Part shown: piece by piece, positions 1 through 6,722 of the stretch
Layout of the letters: each line of letters begins with the position of its first letter
How positions within the stretch are numbered: the stretch's first letter is position 1
Assembly: GCA_020435025.1 (NCBI GenBank)
Contig: JAGRAG010000298.1
Location: 1-7,187 of the forward strand
Source: Bdellovibrionales bacterium
GTDB lineage: Bacteria > Bdellovibrionota > Bdellovibrionia > Bdellovibrionales > UBA1609
Length of the DNA stretch: 7,187 nucleotides
Direction of reading: 5' to 3'
The notes under the pieces: generated by a model
The model's input: the letters and a program-made list of their open reading frames with translations, nothing else
The model's database searches: none
What the model was told of the DNA's origin: nothing
Program-made: the position numbers and the translations under genes

Positions 1-1113
1 GAAGAAGTTATTAATATTTGTAGCCAGAAGACAGGTTTTGTTGTTTTAACTGGAAAAAATGATATCGGAATGACTTTGTTTTTAGGTTCTCTTGTTGGGC
101 ACATTAATAAAACACTCAACCGACATATTGTGCTGATAGAAGAAAGAAAAAGTTATACTTATAAGCCCATAAAAAGTCATATCACCCATTTTACAAAAGG
201 GGTGCAATATCAAACGACAGACGCGGGCATCTTGGGTGCGACTCTTATTGATCCCGATGTTTTAATCCTAACCGGAATAGAGGACGACCGAGCTATCGAA
301 GCTTTGTTTAAAGCATTAGAACTAGAAAAACTGATTATCGCTGTTAACTTTGCAGAAAGTGCTTATGAGGCTATACGCAAGTGGATCAATCTAATGCCCG
401 AATCTCGCAGAGATTACACAAGAAACTTTCTTGCAAAGAAGTTGTCCTTAGTGTCCTGGTATGATCGAGAGATAGATTCCGAAGATAAAAATGTTTATTT
501 TTATTATAAAACACTTATCATTGATGAGGACGAAAGACAGAAGATTCGAAATGATAACGTTAACGGAAATTATGTTATCACTGCTAAATCATCTATTGGT
601 GTGACACCGAAGGAAGAGGTCGAAGCGCCTTTATCTCCTCCGCCTCTTCCCGATGAAATTGAAGAATCTGAAGGTCCTACGCGAATTCGCCCGAGAAGTT
701 CTATGGAACGTACTCAAGGGGGGGTTATCGAGACAAAAGTAGAAGAGGTAGCTGTTACTGAGTCCCTGGTTTCCTCTCACGAGGATCAAATGTTTCAGCA
801 GATTGAGGATGAAGAACCAGTTGATCACGGGGACTCTATAGAAGTCACTATGATTCAATCTACAGTGACTAAGACAAAAAGTGATAGCGGAATCTCCGTG
901 CCTAGTGATTCACAGTCCGGTATAACGTTTTCGAAAATTAATTCACCCGAAAGGGCAGAAGCCGAAGACTCTTCTAATAAGATAGCTAATGAAGAGTTAG
1001 AAGAGGATACGCGAATTAAGCCTGAAGAGAATGTCACCCAAGTTGGTGGTGGGCTAAATATAGATCAACTTGATAAGCTTCTAGAAGATGCTAAAAAGAA
1101 GAAGTCTAGCTAA
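1..1113 (+). CDS. PilT-like pseudo-ATPase with acidic C-terminal tail (5' partial)
   Basis: The frame is open from base 1, so the N-terminus lies outside the window; 370 residues are visible (numbered from base 1). Residues ~11-165 follow the C-terminal ATPase core of PilT/GspE-family secretion ATPases: a strand into a P-loop, the HI-LIEE strand, DPDVLIL (84-90), the AVNFAESA segment (114-121) and the helix after LMP. The catalytic positions are lost. The P-loop reads GKNDIGMT (18-25) with Met24 in place of Lys; the Walker B Gly-Glu is replaced by Thr91-Gly92; the His-box histidine is Phe117. Known PilT proteins hydrolyse ATP to retract type IV pili; this copy probably cannot, so a structural or regulatory role is inferred. 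Residues ~190-350 are acidic, Ser/Pro-rich and probably disordered, with TRIRP (227-231) and TRIKP (337-341), ending in a short Lys-rich helix. The ATG at base 70 is the P-loop Met24, not a start. It is convergent with recN, overlapping by 4 bp. Confidence 0.82.
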   Translation, partial: EEVINICSQKTGFVVLTGKNDIGMTLFLGSLVGHINKTLNRHIVLIEERKSYTYKPIKSHITHFTKGVQYQTTDAGILGATLIDPDVLILTGIEDDRAIEALFKALELEKLIIAVNFAESAYEAIRKWINLMPESRRDYTRNFLAKKLSLVSWYDREIDSEDKNVYFYYKTLIIDEDERQKIRNDNVNGNYVITAKSSIGVTPKEEVEAPLSPPPLPDEIEESEGPTRIRPRSSMERTQGGVIETKVEEVAVTESLVSSHEDQMFQQIEDEEPVDHGDSIEVTMIQSTVTKTKSDSGISVPSDSQSGITFSKINSPERAEAEDSSNKIANEELEEDTRIKPEENVTQVGGGLNIDQLDKLLEDAKKKKSS

Positions 1114-2822
1114 CTAAGGTCGGCGCTGACATGACTGTCTTTTAATAGCTGTTTTGCATGCTTTAAGCTTGTCTGACTGATTTTTTCCCCAGATAATAAG
1201 CGAGCGAGCTCTTGAATGCGCTCGCTTTGCGAAAGGTCCTGCACATGCATGTTCACCCCTTTCTTAGAGGGCTCTTTATGGATGTAAAAATGACTATCAG
1301 CAAAAGCTGCGACCTGTGGTAGATGAGTGACACAAATCACCTGCTGTCCTCGGGCAATAGAGTTCAATTTTCTGCCCACTTTCTCCGCCGTTTCTCCGCT
1401 AACTCCTGTATCGACTTCATCAAAAAGAAATGTTCGAGGAAAATTTGAACGACCAACAATAGACTTAATGGCAAGCAGAATACGACTCAATTCACCCCCA
1501 CTGGCAAACTTTGTTATAGATCGAAACTTCTCAGATTTATTTGTTCGTGTAACAAACTCGACTTGAGTGCTCCCATGCGAAGTCAAAACGCCTTTTTCAG
1601 CATGAACTTTAAAGATTAAGCCTTTCATATTAAGATCCTTAAGCTCATCATTGACTGTAGAACTCATTAGGTCTGCTGCCTTAGTGCGGATTTTGTGGAG
1701 TTTAGAATCAATTTGTTGGATGGAGTCTTCCAGTTTGGTCTTGGTTAAACGGAGTTCCTTTAGTGAATCATCGGATAGCTCAATAGATGAGATCTCTGTT
1801 TCGATCTCTGACTTTGTCTTAAGTATGTCGTCGACAGTGGCTCCGTATTTTTTCTGAAGAAGGCGCAATTGACTGAGGCGTTCTTCGCACTCTTCTAAAC
1901 TATCCGAAGAGAGTTGAAAGGACTGCTCATAGTCACGCAATTCAAGTGAGACCTCTTCAACTAAAGATTTTGCTTGGTAGAGTCCTTTTACACGATCTAC
2001 AATTTGCGGATCTGACTTGGAGAGATCTTCAGCTCGTGAAAGGATACGATGGAGAAGGCTAACGAGTGCTTCTTCCCCACTGTAGAGTTGATACTCAGTT
2101 TCTTGAGAAAAATTAAGAAGCTTATTGGAGGCTTTCAATTTACGAACGGTTTCCTCTAATAGGGAGTCCTCCCCAAGTTGAAGTTTCATAGATTCGATTT
2201 CTTCTTTTTGATAAGTAAGAAAATCAATTCTTTGAGCCCGAGTTCGTGTTTCCGATTCAATGGATTCAATTGAGCGCAATGTTTTTTGCAACTCCTTAAA
2301 TTGGCTCCAAAGTTCATTCCGTAACGACCAACTGTTTGCATAGGAATCTAAAAGATCTAAATGATACTGCTTTGACTGAAGATTGCGATTGTCATGTTGA
2401 CCGGTCATTTCAATTAGGGGAATGGAGTGTTCACTTGAAAACTCAATCAAGGGTGCAACAATTTTACGAAGACTGCTTAATGTGGAAAGCGCACCGTTAA
2501 GATAAATGCGGCTTTTTCCAGTTTTAGAAATCACTCGTCGAACAATGAGTTCTTCTGAGTCTTCGTCGATGCCCATATTCACTAACTTGTCTTTGACATC
2601 AGGTCGTTCAGAAATATCAAATGATCCTTCGATCGTGGCTTGATGGGCATCGTCTCGAACGGATTCTGTCAGTCCCTTTTCTCCCATTAGAAGAGAAAGG
2701 CTTTTTAAGAGAACCGATTTTCCAGCTCCGGTTTCACCACTTAAGATATTTAGGCCTTCTCGAAAAGAGATATGAATATTTTCTATAATGGCAAAATTGG
2801 AAACTTTTAAATCGAGTAGCAT
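1110..2822 (-). CDS. recN: DNA repair protein RecN
   Basis: This 570-residue SMC-like ATPase acts in the cytoplasm on DNA double-strand breaks, and its length is close to the ~550-570 usual for RecN. The ABC ATPase is split in the usual way. The N-terminal half has the opening LLDLKVSNFAIIENI and Walker A GETGAGKS (29-36), with a TGQHDNRNL segment near 140 where RecN proteins have their HGQHxxQ-type Q-loop. The middle (~155-370) is Glu/Lys/Leu-rich and looks like a coiled coil. The C-terminal half has the ABC signature ASGGELSR (440-447), Walker B FLFDE (465-469) and the H-loop THLPQ (His500). All catalytic residues appear intact. The ATG is preceded by AAGGAG at 4-nt spacing. It is the last gene of the peptidase–nadK–recN operon, 9 bp after nadK, so its translation is probably coupled to nadK. 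I saw no LexA-type box close to it. Confidence 0.97.
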   Translation of the reverse strand: MLLDLKVSNFAIIENIHISFREGLNILSGETGAGKSVLLKSLSLLMGEKGLTESVRDDAHQATIEGSFDISERPDVKDKLVNMGIDEDSEELIVRRVISKTGKSRIYLNGALSTLSSLRKIVAPLIEFSSEHSIPLIEMTGQHDNRNLQSKQYHLDLLDSYANSWSLRNELWSQFKELQKTLRSIESIESETRTRAQRIDFLTYQKEEIESMKLQLGEDSLLEETVRKLKASNKLLNFSQETEYQLYSGEEALVSLLHRILSRAEDLSKSDPQIVDRVKGLYQAKSLVEEVSLELRDYEQSFQLSSDSLEECEERLSQLRLLQKKYGATVDDILKTKSEIETEISSIELSDDSLKELRLTKTKLEDSIQQIDSKLHKIRTKAADLMSSTVNDELKDLNMKGLIFKVHAEKGVLTSHGSTQVEFVTRTNKSEKFRSITKFASGGELSRILLAIKSIVGRSNFPRTFLFDEVDTGVSGETAEKVGRKLNSIARGQQVICVTHLPQVAAFADSHFYIHKEPSKKGVNMHVQDLSQSERIQELARLLSGEKISQTSLKHAKQLLKDSHVSADLS

Positions 2823-2826
2823 ATAA

Positions 2827-2832
2827 CTCCTT
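2827..2832 (-). promoter_or_regulatory. recN Shine-Dalgarno overlapping the nadK stop
   Basis: AAGGAG lies 4 nt before the recN ATG. Its first base is the last base of the nadK TAA stop codon (2832-2834). Ribosomes finishing nadK therefore terminate on the recN ribosome binding site, which supports translational coupling and fixes the recN start. Confidence 0.8.
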
Positions 2833-3734
2833 TAGGCTCTCTCTCCAAATTTTAATTTTTCTTTTAAAAGGTTAAAGTAATTATGAGTAGGCCTTCTTAA
2901 AACGTAGTGCAGATGTCGGCTTTTGCGAATGACAATCTCATCACCATATTCAATTTCAAGGCCATGCTGTCCATCAACTGTCAAGATAGCCTGTTTTTTG
3001 GGGGTCAATAATCGGATGATTAAGTCCATTTGAGCCGGAAAGACAATAGGCCGATTGGTTAAGGCGTGTGGGCAGATGGGCGTCACCACGAGGGCATCGA
3101 CTTCGGGATGTAAAATGGGACCGCCGGCGGCTAAGTTGTAAGCTGTAGACCCTGTGGGGCTTGCAGCGATGACACCGTCGGCTTTGATTTCACAGATAAC
3201 TTGCTTGTCATCAAACAAACCTAAATGTAACAAGTGACTCCAAGGTCCTCGTTCGACGACGATATCATTCAGCGCTGTCATCTGTTTTAGAGTTTTTCCT
3301 TTCCTTTGAACAGACAGTGACAAAAGAGTGCGTGGTCGCATCTCCATCTTTCCATCTAGGGTGTATTTAACGGTATCGTAAAGTTCTTCAAGTTTGACTT
3401 GTGTTAAAAATCCTAAGGAGCCCATGTTGACACCTAAAATTGGAATTGAACGGCCTTTGAGAATACGAACAGCTTCCAAATAAGTACCGTCCCCCCCAAG
3501 AACAACGACTAAATCACACTTATCTAAATCACTAGTTGTGGCTCGTTTGATCCCTTTGGCTATGGCCTGCTTAGGGTGAGAAAATACGGTGAGACTTTGC
3601 TCCTTTAAAAAAGTGGTTAGCTCCAGGGCCACTTTTTGGGAAGCCTCAGACTCTGTTCTATAAACGATCAAAAGGTGTTTCAACTTTTTGTTGGCTTTTT
3701 TCAAAGTTGAAGTTTTCTTAGATTGTGTACTCAC
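2832..3734 (-). CDS. nadK: NAD kinase
   Basis: A 300-residue cytosolic NAD kinase (ppnK), which phosphorylates NAD to NADP using ATP or polyphosphate. Diagnostic motifs are present: the GGDGT phosphate-binding motif (80-84, with the conserved Asp82), ALND (154-157) and the long conserved block from Ala185 to Pro210 containing ASPTGSTAYNLAAGGP. Length is typical of bacterial enzymes (~290-305). The start is GTG at 3732-3734; the only ribosome binding site is a weak AAGAAG about 6 nt upstream. The first ~17 residues (MSTQSKKTSTLKKANKK) are a basic leader before the Rossmann-like fold begins at about LKHLLIVYR, so a later TTG start (Leu11 or Leu18) cannot be excluded. It starts 18 bp after the M3 peptidase and ends 9 bp before recN. 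The nadK–recN pairing is common in bacteria. Confidence 0.97.
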   Translation of the reverse strand: MSTQSKKTSTLKKANKKLKHLLIVYRTESEASQKVALELTTFLKEQSLTVFSHPKQAIAKGIKRATTSDLDKCDLVVVLGGDGTYLEAVRILKGRSIPILGVNMGSLGFLTQVKLEELYDTVKYTLDGKMEMRPRTLLSLSVQRKGKTLKQMTALNDIVVERGPWSHLLHLGLFDDKQVICEIKADGVIAASPTGSTAYNLAAGGPILHPEVDALVVTPICPHALTNRPIVFPAQMDLIIRLLTPKKQAILTVDGQHGLEIEYGDEIVIRKSRHLHYVLRRPTHNYFNLLKEKLKFGERA

Positions 3735-3752
3735 GCGATTCTTCTTTACTGT

Positions 3753-5801
3753 TTAGATAAATTGATCTCTTCTCAAAAGGGCATCGGGATCGGGTTCTCT
3801 TCCTCGGAAGCGTTTATAAAGCTCCATTGGATGTTCCGAACCTCCTTTTTCTAAAATATTTTTCTTAAAGGAAGTGGCGACTTCTTTGTTATAAAGGCCC
3901 TTTTCTTTAAAAAGCTCAAAAGTGTCGGCGTCAAGTACCTCGGCCCATTTGTAGCTATAATATCCGGCAGAATAGCCCCCTGCAAAAATATGACTGAAAT
4001 TACAGGAAAGATTTGTGCCTGGTACCTCGGGAACAGCATTAAAGGGGGTCATCACTTGGCTTTCATAGGCAGGGACATCATCAACTCCGGAAGGGTCTAA
4101 TGCATGCCAGGCGAAGTCTAACTTGCCTAGGGAAACTTGTCGCAAGGAAGTATACCCCGCCTGAAAAAGAGAGCTGTTCTTTAACTTCTGAGTCAATTCT
4201 TTAGGGATGACTTCGTTGGTTTGATAGTGCTTGGCAAACAACGAAAGGGTTTCATGCTCTAATGTCCAATTTTCCATAACCTGAGAGGGGAGCTCTACAA
4301 AGTCCCAATAGACACTTGTTCCTGAAAGACTGCGATAATGACACTTAGATAAAAGTCCATGCAGAGCATGACCAAACTCATGAAACAGAGTTCGAACCTC
4401 GTCGTACGTCAACAGAGAGGGTTTGGTCGGTGTTGACTTTGTAAAGTTGCAGACAATCACCACATGAGGGCGCATCACTTCGCCCATAAATAGCCCCTGA
4501 CGATAGATGTTTGTCATCCATGCTCCGCCTCGTTTACTAGAACGTGGGAAAAAGTCCGCGAAAAAGACACCTATAAACTCATTGGTTTCTTCGCTGTAAA
4601 CGTCGTAGGTAGTGACTTCTCCGTGATACGTTGGATAGTCGGAGCTTTTTTCAAAACGAATTCCGTAAAGTCGGCGAGCGTGTTCAAAAGCACCGGCGAT
4701 CACATTTTCTAACTTAAAATAAGGTCGAATTTCTTCTTCGTTAAAGTGATACTTTTGTTCCTTTAATTTTTCTGAATAGTATGAGAAATCCCAACGTTGC
4801 AAAGTAGAAGGACCTTGTTGAGAGTTTACGAACTCTTGCAATTCCGTAATGTCTTTTTGAGCTGCGGGCAAAGAAACTTCGGCGATACGGTCTAAAAACT
4901 TGTGAACCTTTTCAGGGGTTTCGGCCATACGTTTTTCTAAAATAAAGTGAGCGTGAGTGGGGTATCCTAAAAGTTGAGCTCGCTGAAATCGCAACTTTGC
5001 AATTTCTTTAAGAACCTTTTGGTTATCGAATTCCCCTCCAAAAGAACGAGAGGCATAAGCTTTATAGAGTTTCTCTCTGAGTTCTCGATGATCGGCGTAC
5101 TTCATAAAGGCCAAATAACTGGGAATATCTAGAGTGAAAAGCCAACCCTTTTCATGGCCTTTTTCTTTTGCGGCATGTTCGGCAGATTCCAGAGCGGATT
5201 CCGGTAGACCGGTCACGTCCGATGGATCCGTAAGAAGCATCTCAAAAGAGTTTGTGGCTTTAAGGAGGTTCTCGGCAAATTTGGGGGTCAGTTCTGAGAG
5301 ACGTTTGTCGATTTCCCGAAGAGTTTGCTTTTTGTCTGCATCTAGCAAAGCACCATTTCTTTGAAAGTCTTTGTAGGTGTTTTCTAATAAAGTAGCTTGT
5401 TCCGTCGAGAGTGTTAGTTGCGCTTTCTGATCATACACGGATTGGACACGCTTAAAGAGCTCTGGATTGAGTGTGACGTCATTACTAAATTGAGATAGAA
5501 GTGGACCGATTTCTCCTGCCAACTTCTGCATTTCCTCATTGGAGTGAGCAGAGAGCAACTTGTAGAAAATAGTAGCTACGTAGTCGAGAGGTTCACTGAG
5601 GTTTTCGAGGGCCTCAATAGTATTTTCGAAATTAGCCGATTCAGAGTGATCAACCACTTTTTCAAGTTGGCGTTGAGCCTGTTGAATGGCTTCTTTTACA
5701 GCGGGCAAGTAGTGCTCATTTTTAATTTCATGAAAAGGGACGGCTCTATTTTTTAGAGTCGATACGGACAGCAATGGATTGGATGTATTTAAATTCGTCA
5801 T
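3753..5801 (-). CDS. M3-family zinc oligopeptidase (oligopeptidase A / Dcp type)
   Basis: A 682-residue thimet-type metallopeptidase, the usual size for oligopeptidase A (PrlC) and peptidyl-dipeptidase Dcp. The zinc site is intact: FHEFGHALHG with His474, Glu475 and His478, and the third ligand Glu503 in VELPSQVMENW, 25 residues after the second His as in thimet oligopeptidase. The substrate-side cluster HIFAGGYSAGYYSY (His604, Tyr610, Tyr614, Tyr617) and the C-terminal PDALLRRD block are also typical. The helical N-terminal half (NPLL... through IKNEHYLPA) matches the family. There is no signal peptide, so it is cytosolic, where relatives trim oligopeptides including spent signal peptides. 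VELPSQxMENW resembles oligopeptidase A more than E. coli-type Dcp (VEFPSQ), but the exact specificity is uncertain. It is the first gene of the operon. An in-frame TGA four codons upstream fixes the ATG at 5801, which has no recognisable Shine-Dalgarno sequence. Confidence 0.95.
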   Translation of the reverse strand: MTNLNTSNPLLSVSTLKNRAVPFHEIKNEHYLPAVKEAIQQAQRQLEKVVDHSESANFENTIEALENLSEPLDYVATIFYKLLSAHSNEEMQKLAGEIGPLLSQFSNDVTLNPELFKRVQSVYDQKAQLTLSTEQATLLENTYKDFQRNGALLDADKKQTLREIDKRLSELTPKFAENLLKATNSFEMLLTDPSDVTGLPESALESAEHAAKEKGHEKGWLFTLDIPSYLAFMKYADHRELREKLYKAYASRSFGGEFDNQKVLKEIAKLRFQRAQLLGYPTHAHFILEKRMAETPEKVHKFLDRIAEVSLPAAQKDITELQEFVNSQQGPSTLQRWDFSYYSEKLKEQKYHFNEEEIRPYFKLENVIAGAFEHARRLYGIRFEKSSDYPTYHGEVTTYDVYSEETNEFIGVFFADFFPRSSKRGGAWMTNIYRQGLFMGEVMRPHVVIVCNFTKSTPTKPSLLTYDEVRTLFHEFGHALHGLLSKCHYRSLSGTSVYWDFVELPSQVMENWTLEHETLSLFAKHYQTNEVIPKELTQKLKNSSLFQAGYTSLRQVSLGKLDFAWHALDPSGVDDVPAYESQVMTPFNAVPEVPGTNLSCNFSHIFAGGYSAGYYSYKWAEVLDADTFELFKEKGLYNKEVATSFKKNILEKGGSEHPMELYKRFRGREPDPDALLRRDQFI

Positions 5802-5824
5802 AGGAAATTCATATCATAGTCGAT

Positions 5825-5830
5825 ATTATA
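5825..5830 (-). promoter_or_regulatory. -10 box of the peptidase–nadK–recN operon
   Basis: A perfect TATAAT on the minus strand, ending 23 bp before the M3 peptidase ATG. The start of transcription would fall near 5818, giving a leader of only ~17 nt. No good -35 hexamer lies 16-18 bp upstream; that space is occupied by a palindrome (5839-5852) and an inverted repeat (5848-5880), suggesting a regulated promoter. The assignment is by eye. Confidence 0.6.
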
Positions 5831-5838
5831 AGGGAATT

Positions 5839-5852
5839 TCAGAGCCCTCTGA
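5839..5852. repeat. 14-bp palindrome in the operon promoter spacer
   Basis: TCAGAG-CC-CTCTGA, a perfect 6-bp inverted repeat with a 2-bp centre. It sits just upstream of the TATAAT box, in the -10/-35 spacer and -35 region of the operon promoter. The position would suit a repressor operator; no regulator can be named. Confidence 0.5.
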
Positions 5853-5880
5853 CACCAAGCTCCCAACTTTTGGTGACAGA
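5848..5880. repeat. Inverted repeat upstream of the operon promoter
   Basis: TCTGACACCA (5848-5857) and TGGTGACAGA (5871-5880) are complementary at 9 of 10 positions with a 13-bp spacer. The centre lies roughly 46 bp upstream of the predicted transcription start, where class II-type activators often bind. It partly overlaps the 5839-5852 palindrome, and its right arm contains one of the three GTGACAGAC copies. Confidence 0.4.
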
Positions 5881-5881
5881 C
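5873..5881 (+). repeat. GTGACAGAC intergenic word, copy 1
   Basis: The first of three same-orientation copies of GTGACAGAC, all in non-coding sequence. It continues as ATC, giving a 12-base exact match to copy 3 (6947-6958). It forms most of the right arm of the inverted repeat at 5848-5880. Confidence 0.4.
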
Positions 5882-5937
5882 ATCTTTCAGAAGCGTTCCA
5901 ACCCGCTCAGTCTATCCGATTGATTCACCCTAAAATG

Positions 5938-5955
5938 GTGACAGACTCCGAATCT
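5938..5955 (+). repeat. GTGACAGAC word, copy 2 (left flank of the lipoprotein gene)
   Basis: GTGACAGAC followed by TCCGAATCT. Over 18 bases it matches copy 3 at 15 positions, and together they bracket the lipoprotein gene as direct repeats about 1 kb apart. It also shares TGGTGACAGAC (11 bases) with copy 1. Confidence 0.4.
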
Positions 5956-5957
5956 CC

Positions 5958-5984
5958 AAAAAAAAAGCGCCGGGTTACGGCGCC
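5958..5984 (-). terminator. Intrinsic terminator of the lipoprotein gene
   Basis: On the minus strand GCGCCG, a 5-base loop TAACC, and CGGCGC form a 6-bp all-GC stem followed at once by nine T residues (the A run at 5958-5966). It lies 29 bp after the lipoprotein stop codon and separates it from the downstream operon promoter. Confidence 0.92.
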
Positions 5985-6012
5985 TAAATACGGAGAATCT
6001 TTAAATTTATTG

Positions 6013-6705
6013 TTATAGGCAAATACCCCAAGATACGCCAGCGCTGACCCAGCCAAGAGTTCCACCAATATTTCCACAGTGGCACCCGTTGTAGGTTGTT
6101 CCCACACGGCACGCTTGATAGACGTTTTGGTACCCGCCATAGTAGAAGGGGTTTGTAGGGTAATAGTTGTAGTAGTTATAGAAGCTGGAAACGGTGAAAC
6201 CACTTACACATTTAATAGTATTGATTCCAGGAAAGACCACGGCATAAAAGGTAGGTCCATAGGCTTGTTGACAGATGGCCGTGGCTTGAGAATAGTCATA
6301 ATTACTTCCACCAGTATAAAAGCCATTATTTAAAAAGTTGTTAGTACAGGTTCGTCGAATTCCTTGAGCGTCGGTCCAGAAGCCTTGGTTCAATTCCGCC
6401 TGAGTGCAAACGTGGTTTACATAGCCATTGTCATAGCAGGTTCCATTGTAACCTATATTCGGGTTATAGCAGCTTACTTGAACACCATTAACAATTTTGT
6501 ACCCTTGATTGATTTCTGCTTGAGTACAGGTATTTAAATAACCGTTGTTTCCATATCCATAGCCGTTATTATATCCGTAGCCATTGTAGCACTGTTGGTT
6601 GACTGGCGTCACAGCGGCTGGAGCGGCATCTCCACCACCCTGATCACACGCCACAAGTGCAGATAAAAGGCCCAAACTCATTAGAATGGTTACCCAAAGT
6701 CTCAT
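6013..6705 (-). CDS. Cys/Tyr/Asn/Gly-rich repeat lipoprotein of unknown function
   Basis: A 230-residue lipoprotein that I cannot assign to a family. Residues 1-19 are a signal peptide (Arg2, then a hydrophobic core) ending in the lipobox LVAC with lipidated Cys20. The +2/+3 residues are Asp21-Gln22; in E. coli Asp at +2 favours inner-membrane retention, but that rule may not hold here. A Gly/Ala/Pro linker (22-35) follows. Residues 39-119 hold two ~40-residue repeats sharing CTQAE(I/L)NQG, beginning at Cys39 and Cys79, with a degenerate third unit from Cys120 to about 165. Residues 175-192 are strongly Tyr-rich (FYNYYNYY). The tail has CHC (208-210) and a near-terminal Cys229. The mature protein has 12 Cys besides Cys20, an even number that would suit disulfides in the envelope. 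The ATG follows GGAGG at 5-nt spacing. It is a single-gene unit with its own terminator. Confidence 0.87.
   Translation of the reverse strand: MRLWVTILMSLGLLSALVACDQGGGDAAPAAVTPVNQQCYNGYGYNNGYGYGNNGYLNTCTQAEINQGYKIVNGVQVSCYNPNIGYNGTCYDNGYVNHVCTQAELNQGFWTDAQGIRRTCTNNFLNNGFYTGGSNYDYSQATAICQQAYGPTFYAVVFPGINTIKCVSGFTVSSFYNYYNYYPTNPFYYGGYQNVYQACRVGTTYNGCHCGNIGGTLGWVSAGVSWGICL
6349..6591 (-). repeat. Two ~40-residue coding repeats in the lipoprotein
   Basis: Unit 1 is residues 39-78 and unit 2 residues 79-119. Both start with CYN, contain NGY, then CTQAE(I/L)NQG 21 residues in, then G(V/I)xxxC about 19-20 residues later. A third, weaker unit (residues 120-165) keeps the first Cys, a second Cys at 145 and a GINTIKC ending. 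The stretch 6538-6585 is additionally a low-complexity Asn-Gly-Tyr tract. Confidence 0.75.
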
Positions 6706-6710
6706 TTCAT

Positions 6711-6715
6711 CCTCC
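6711..6715 (-). promoter_or_regulatory. Strong Shine-Dalgarno of the lipoprotein gene
   Basis: GGAGG lies 5 nt before the ATG at 6705. An ATG just after GGAGG opens only a two-codon frame (Met-Lys-stop), so it does not compete as a gene start. Confidence 0.8.
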
Positions 6716-6722
6716 GTATAAA

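Noticed and set aside
70..72. ATG as start of the first plus-strand gene
   Set aside because: The frame is open to base 1 and the 23 codons before it encode the expected P-loop strand of the PilT fold (TGFVVLTGK). This Met occupies the P-loop Lys position.
1079..1109. Hairpin CTAGA...TCTAG at the end of the PilT-like gene as a terminator
   Set aside because: Only 5 bp of AT-rich stem with a ~19-base loop and no following T run on either strand.
3851..4039. Minus-strand frame inside the peptidase gene
   Set aside because: It lies in another frame of an intact, motif-complete M3 peptidase and has no independent signal.
5802..5957. LexA/SOS box for the recN operon
   Set aside because: Neither a CTG-N10-CAG nor a TTAC-N3-GTAA type box was found in the promoter region by eye.
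5779..6018. 79-codon plus-strand open frame over the peptidase promoter
   Set aside because: It crosses the peptidase start, promoter, terminator and lipoprotein stop; it is a by-product of short stop-poor sequence.
5925..6203. 92-codon minus-strand frame overlapping the lipoprotein 3' end
   Set aside because: It is another frame of the lipoprotein gene reading through its terminator; Thr-rich composition comes from the repeated Tyr/Asn codons.
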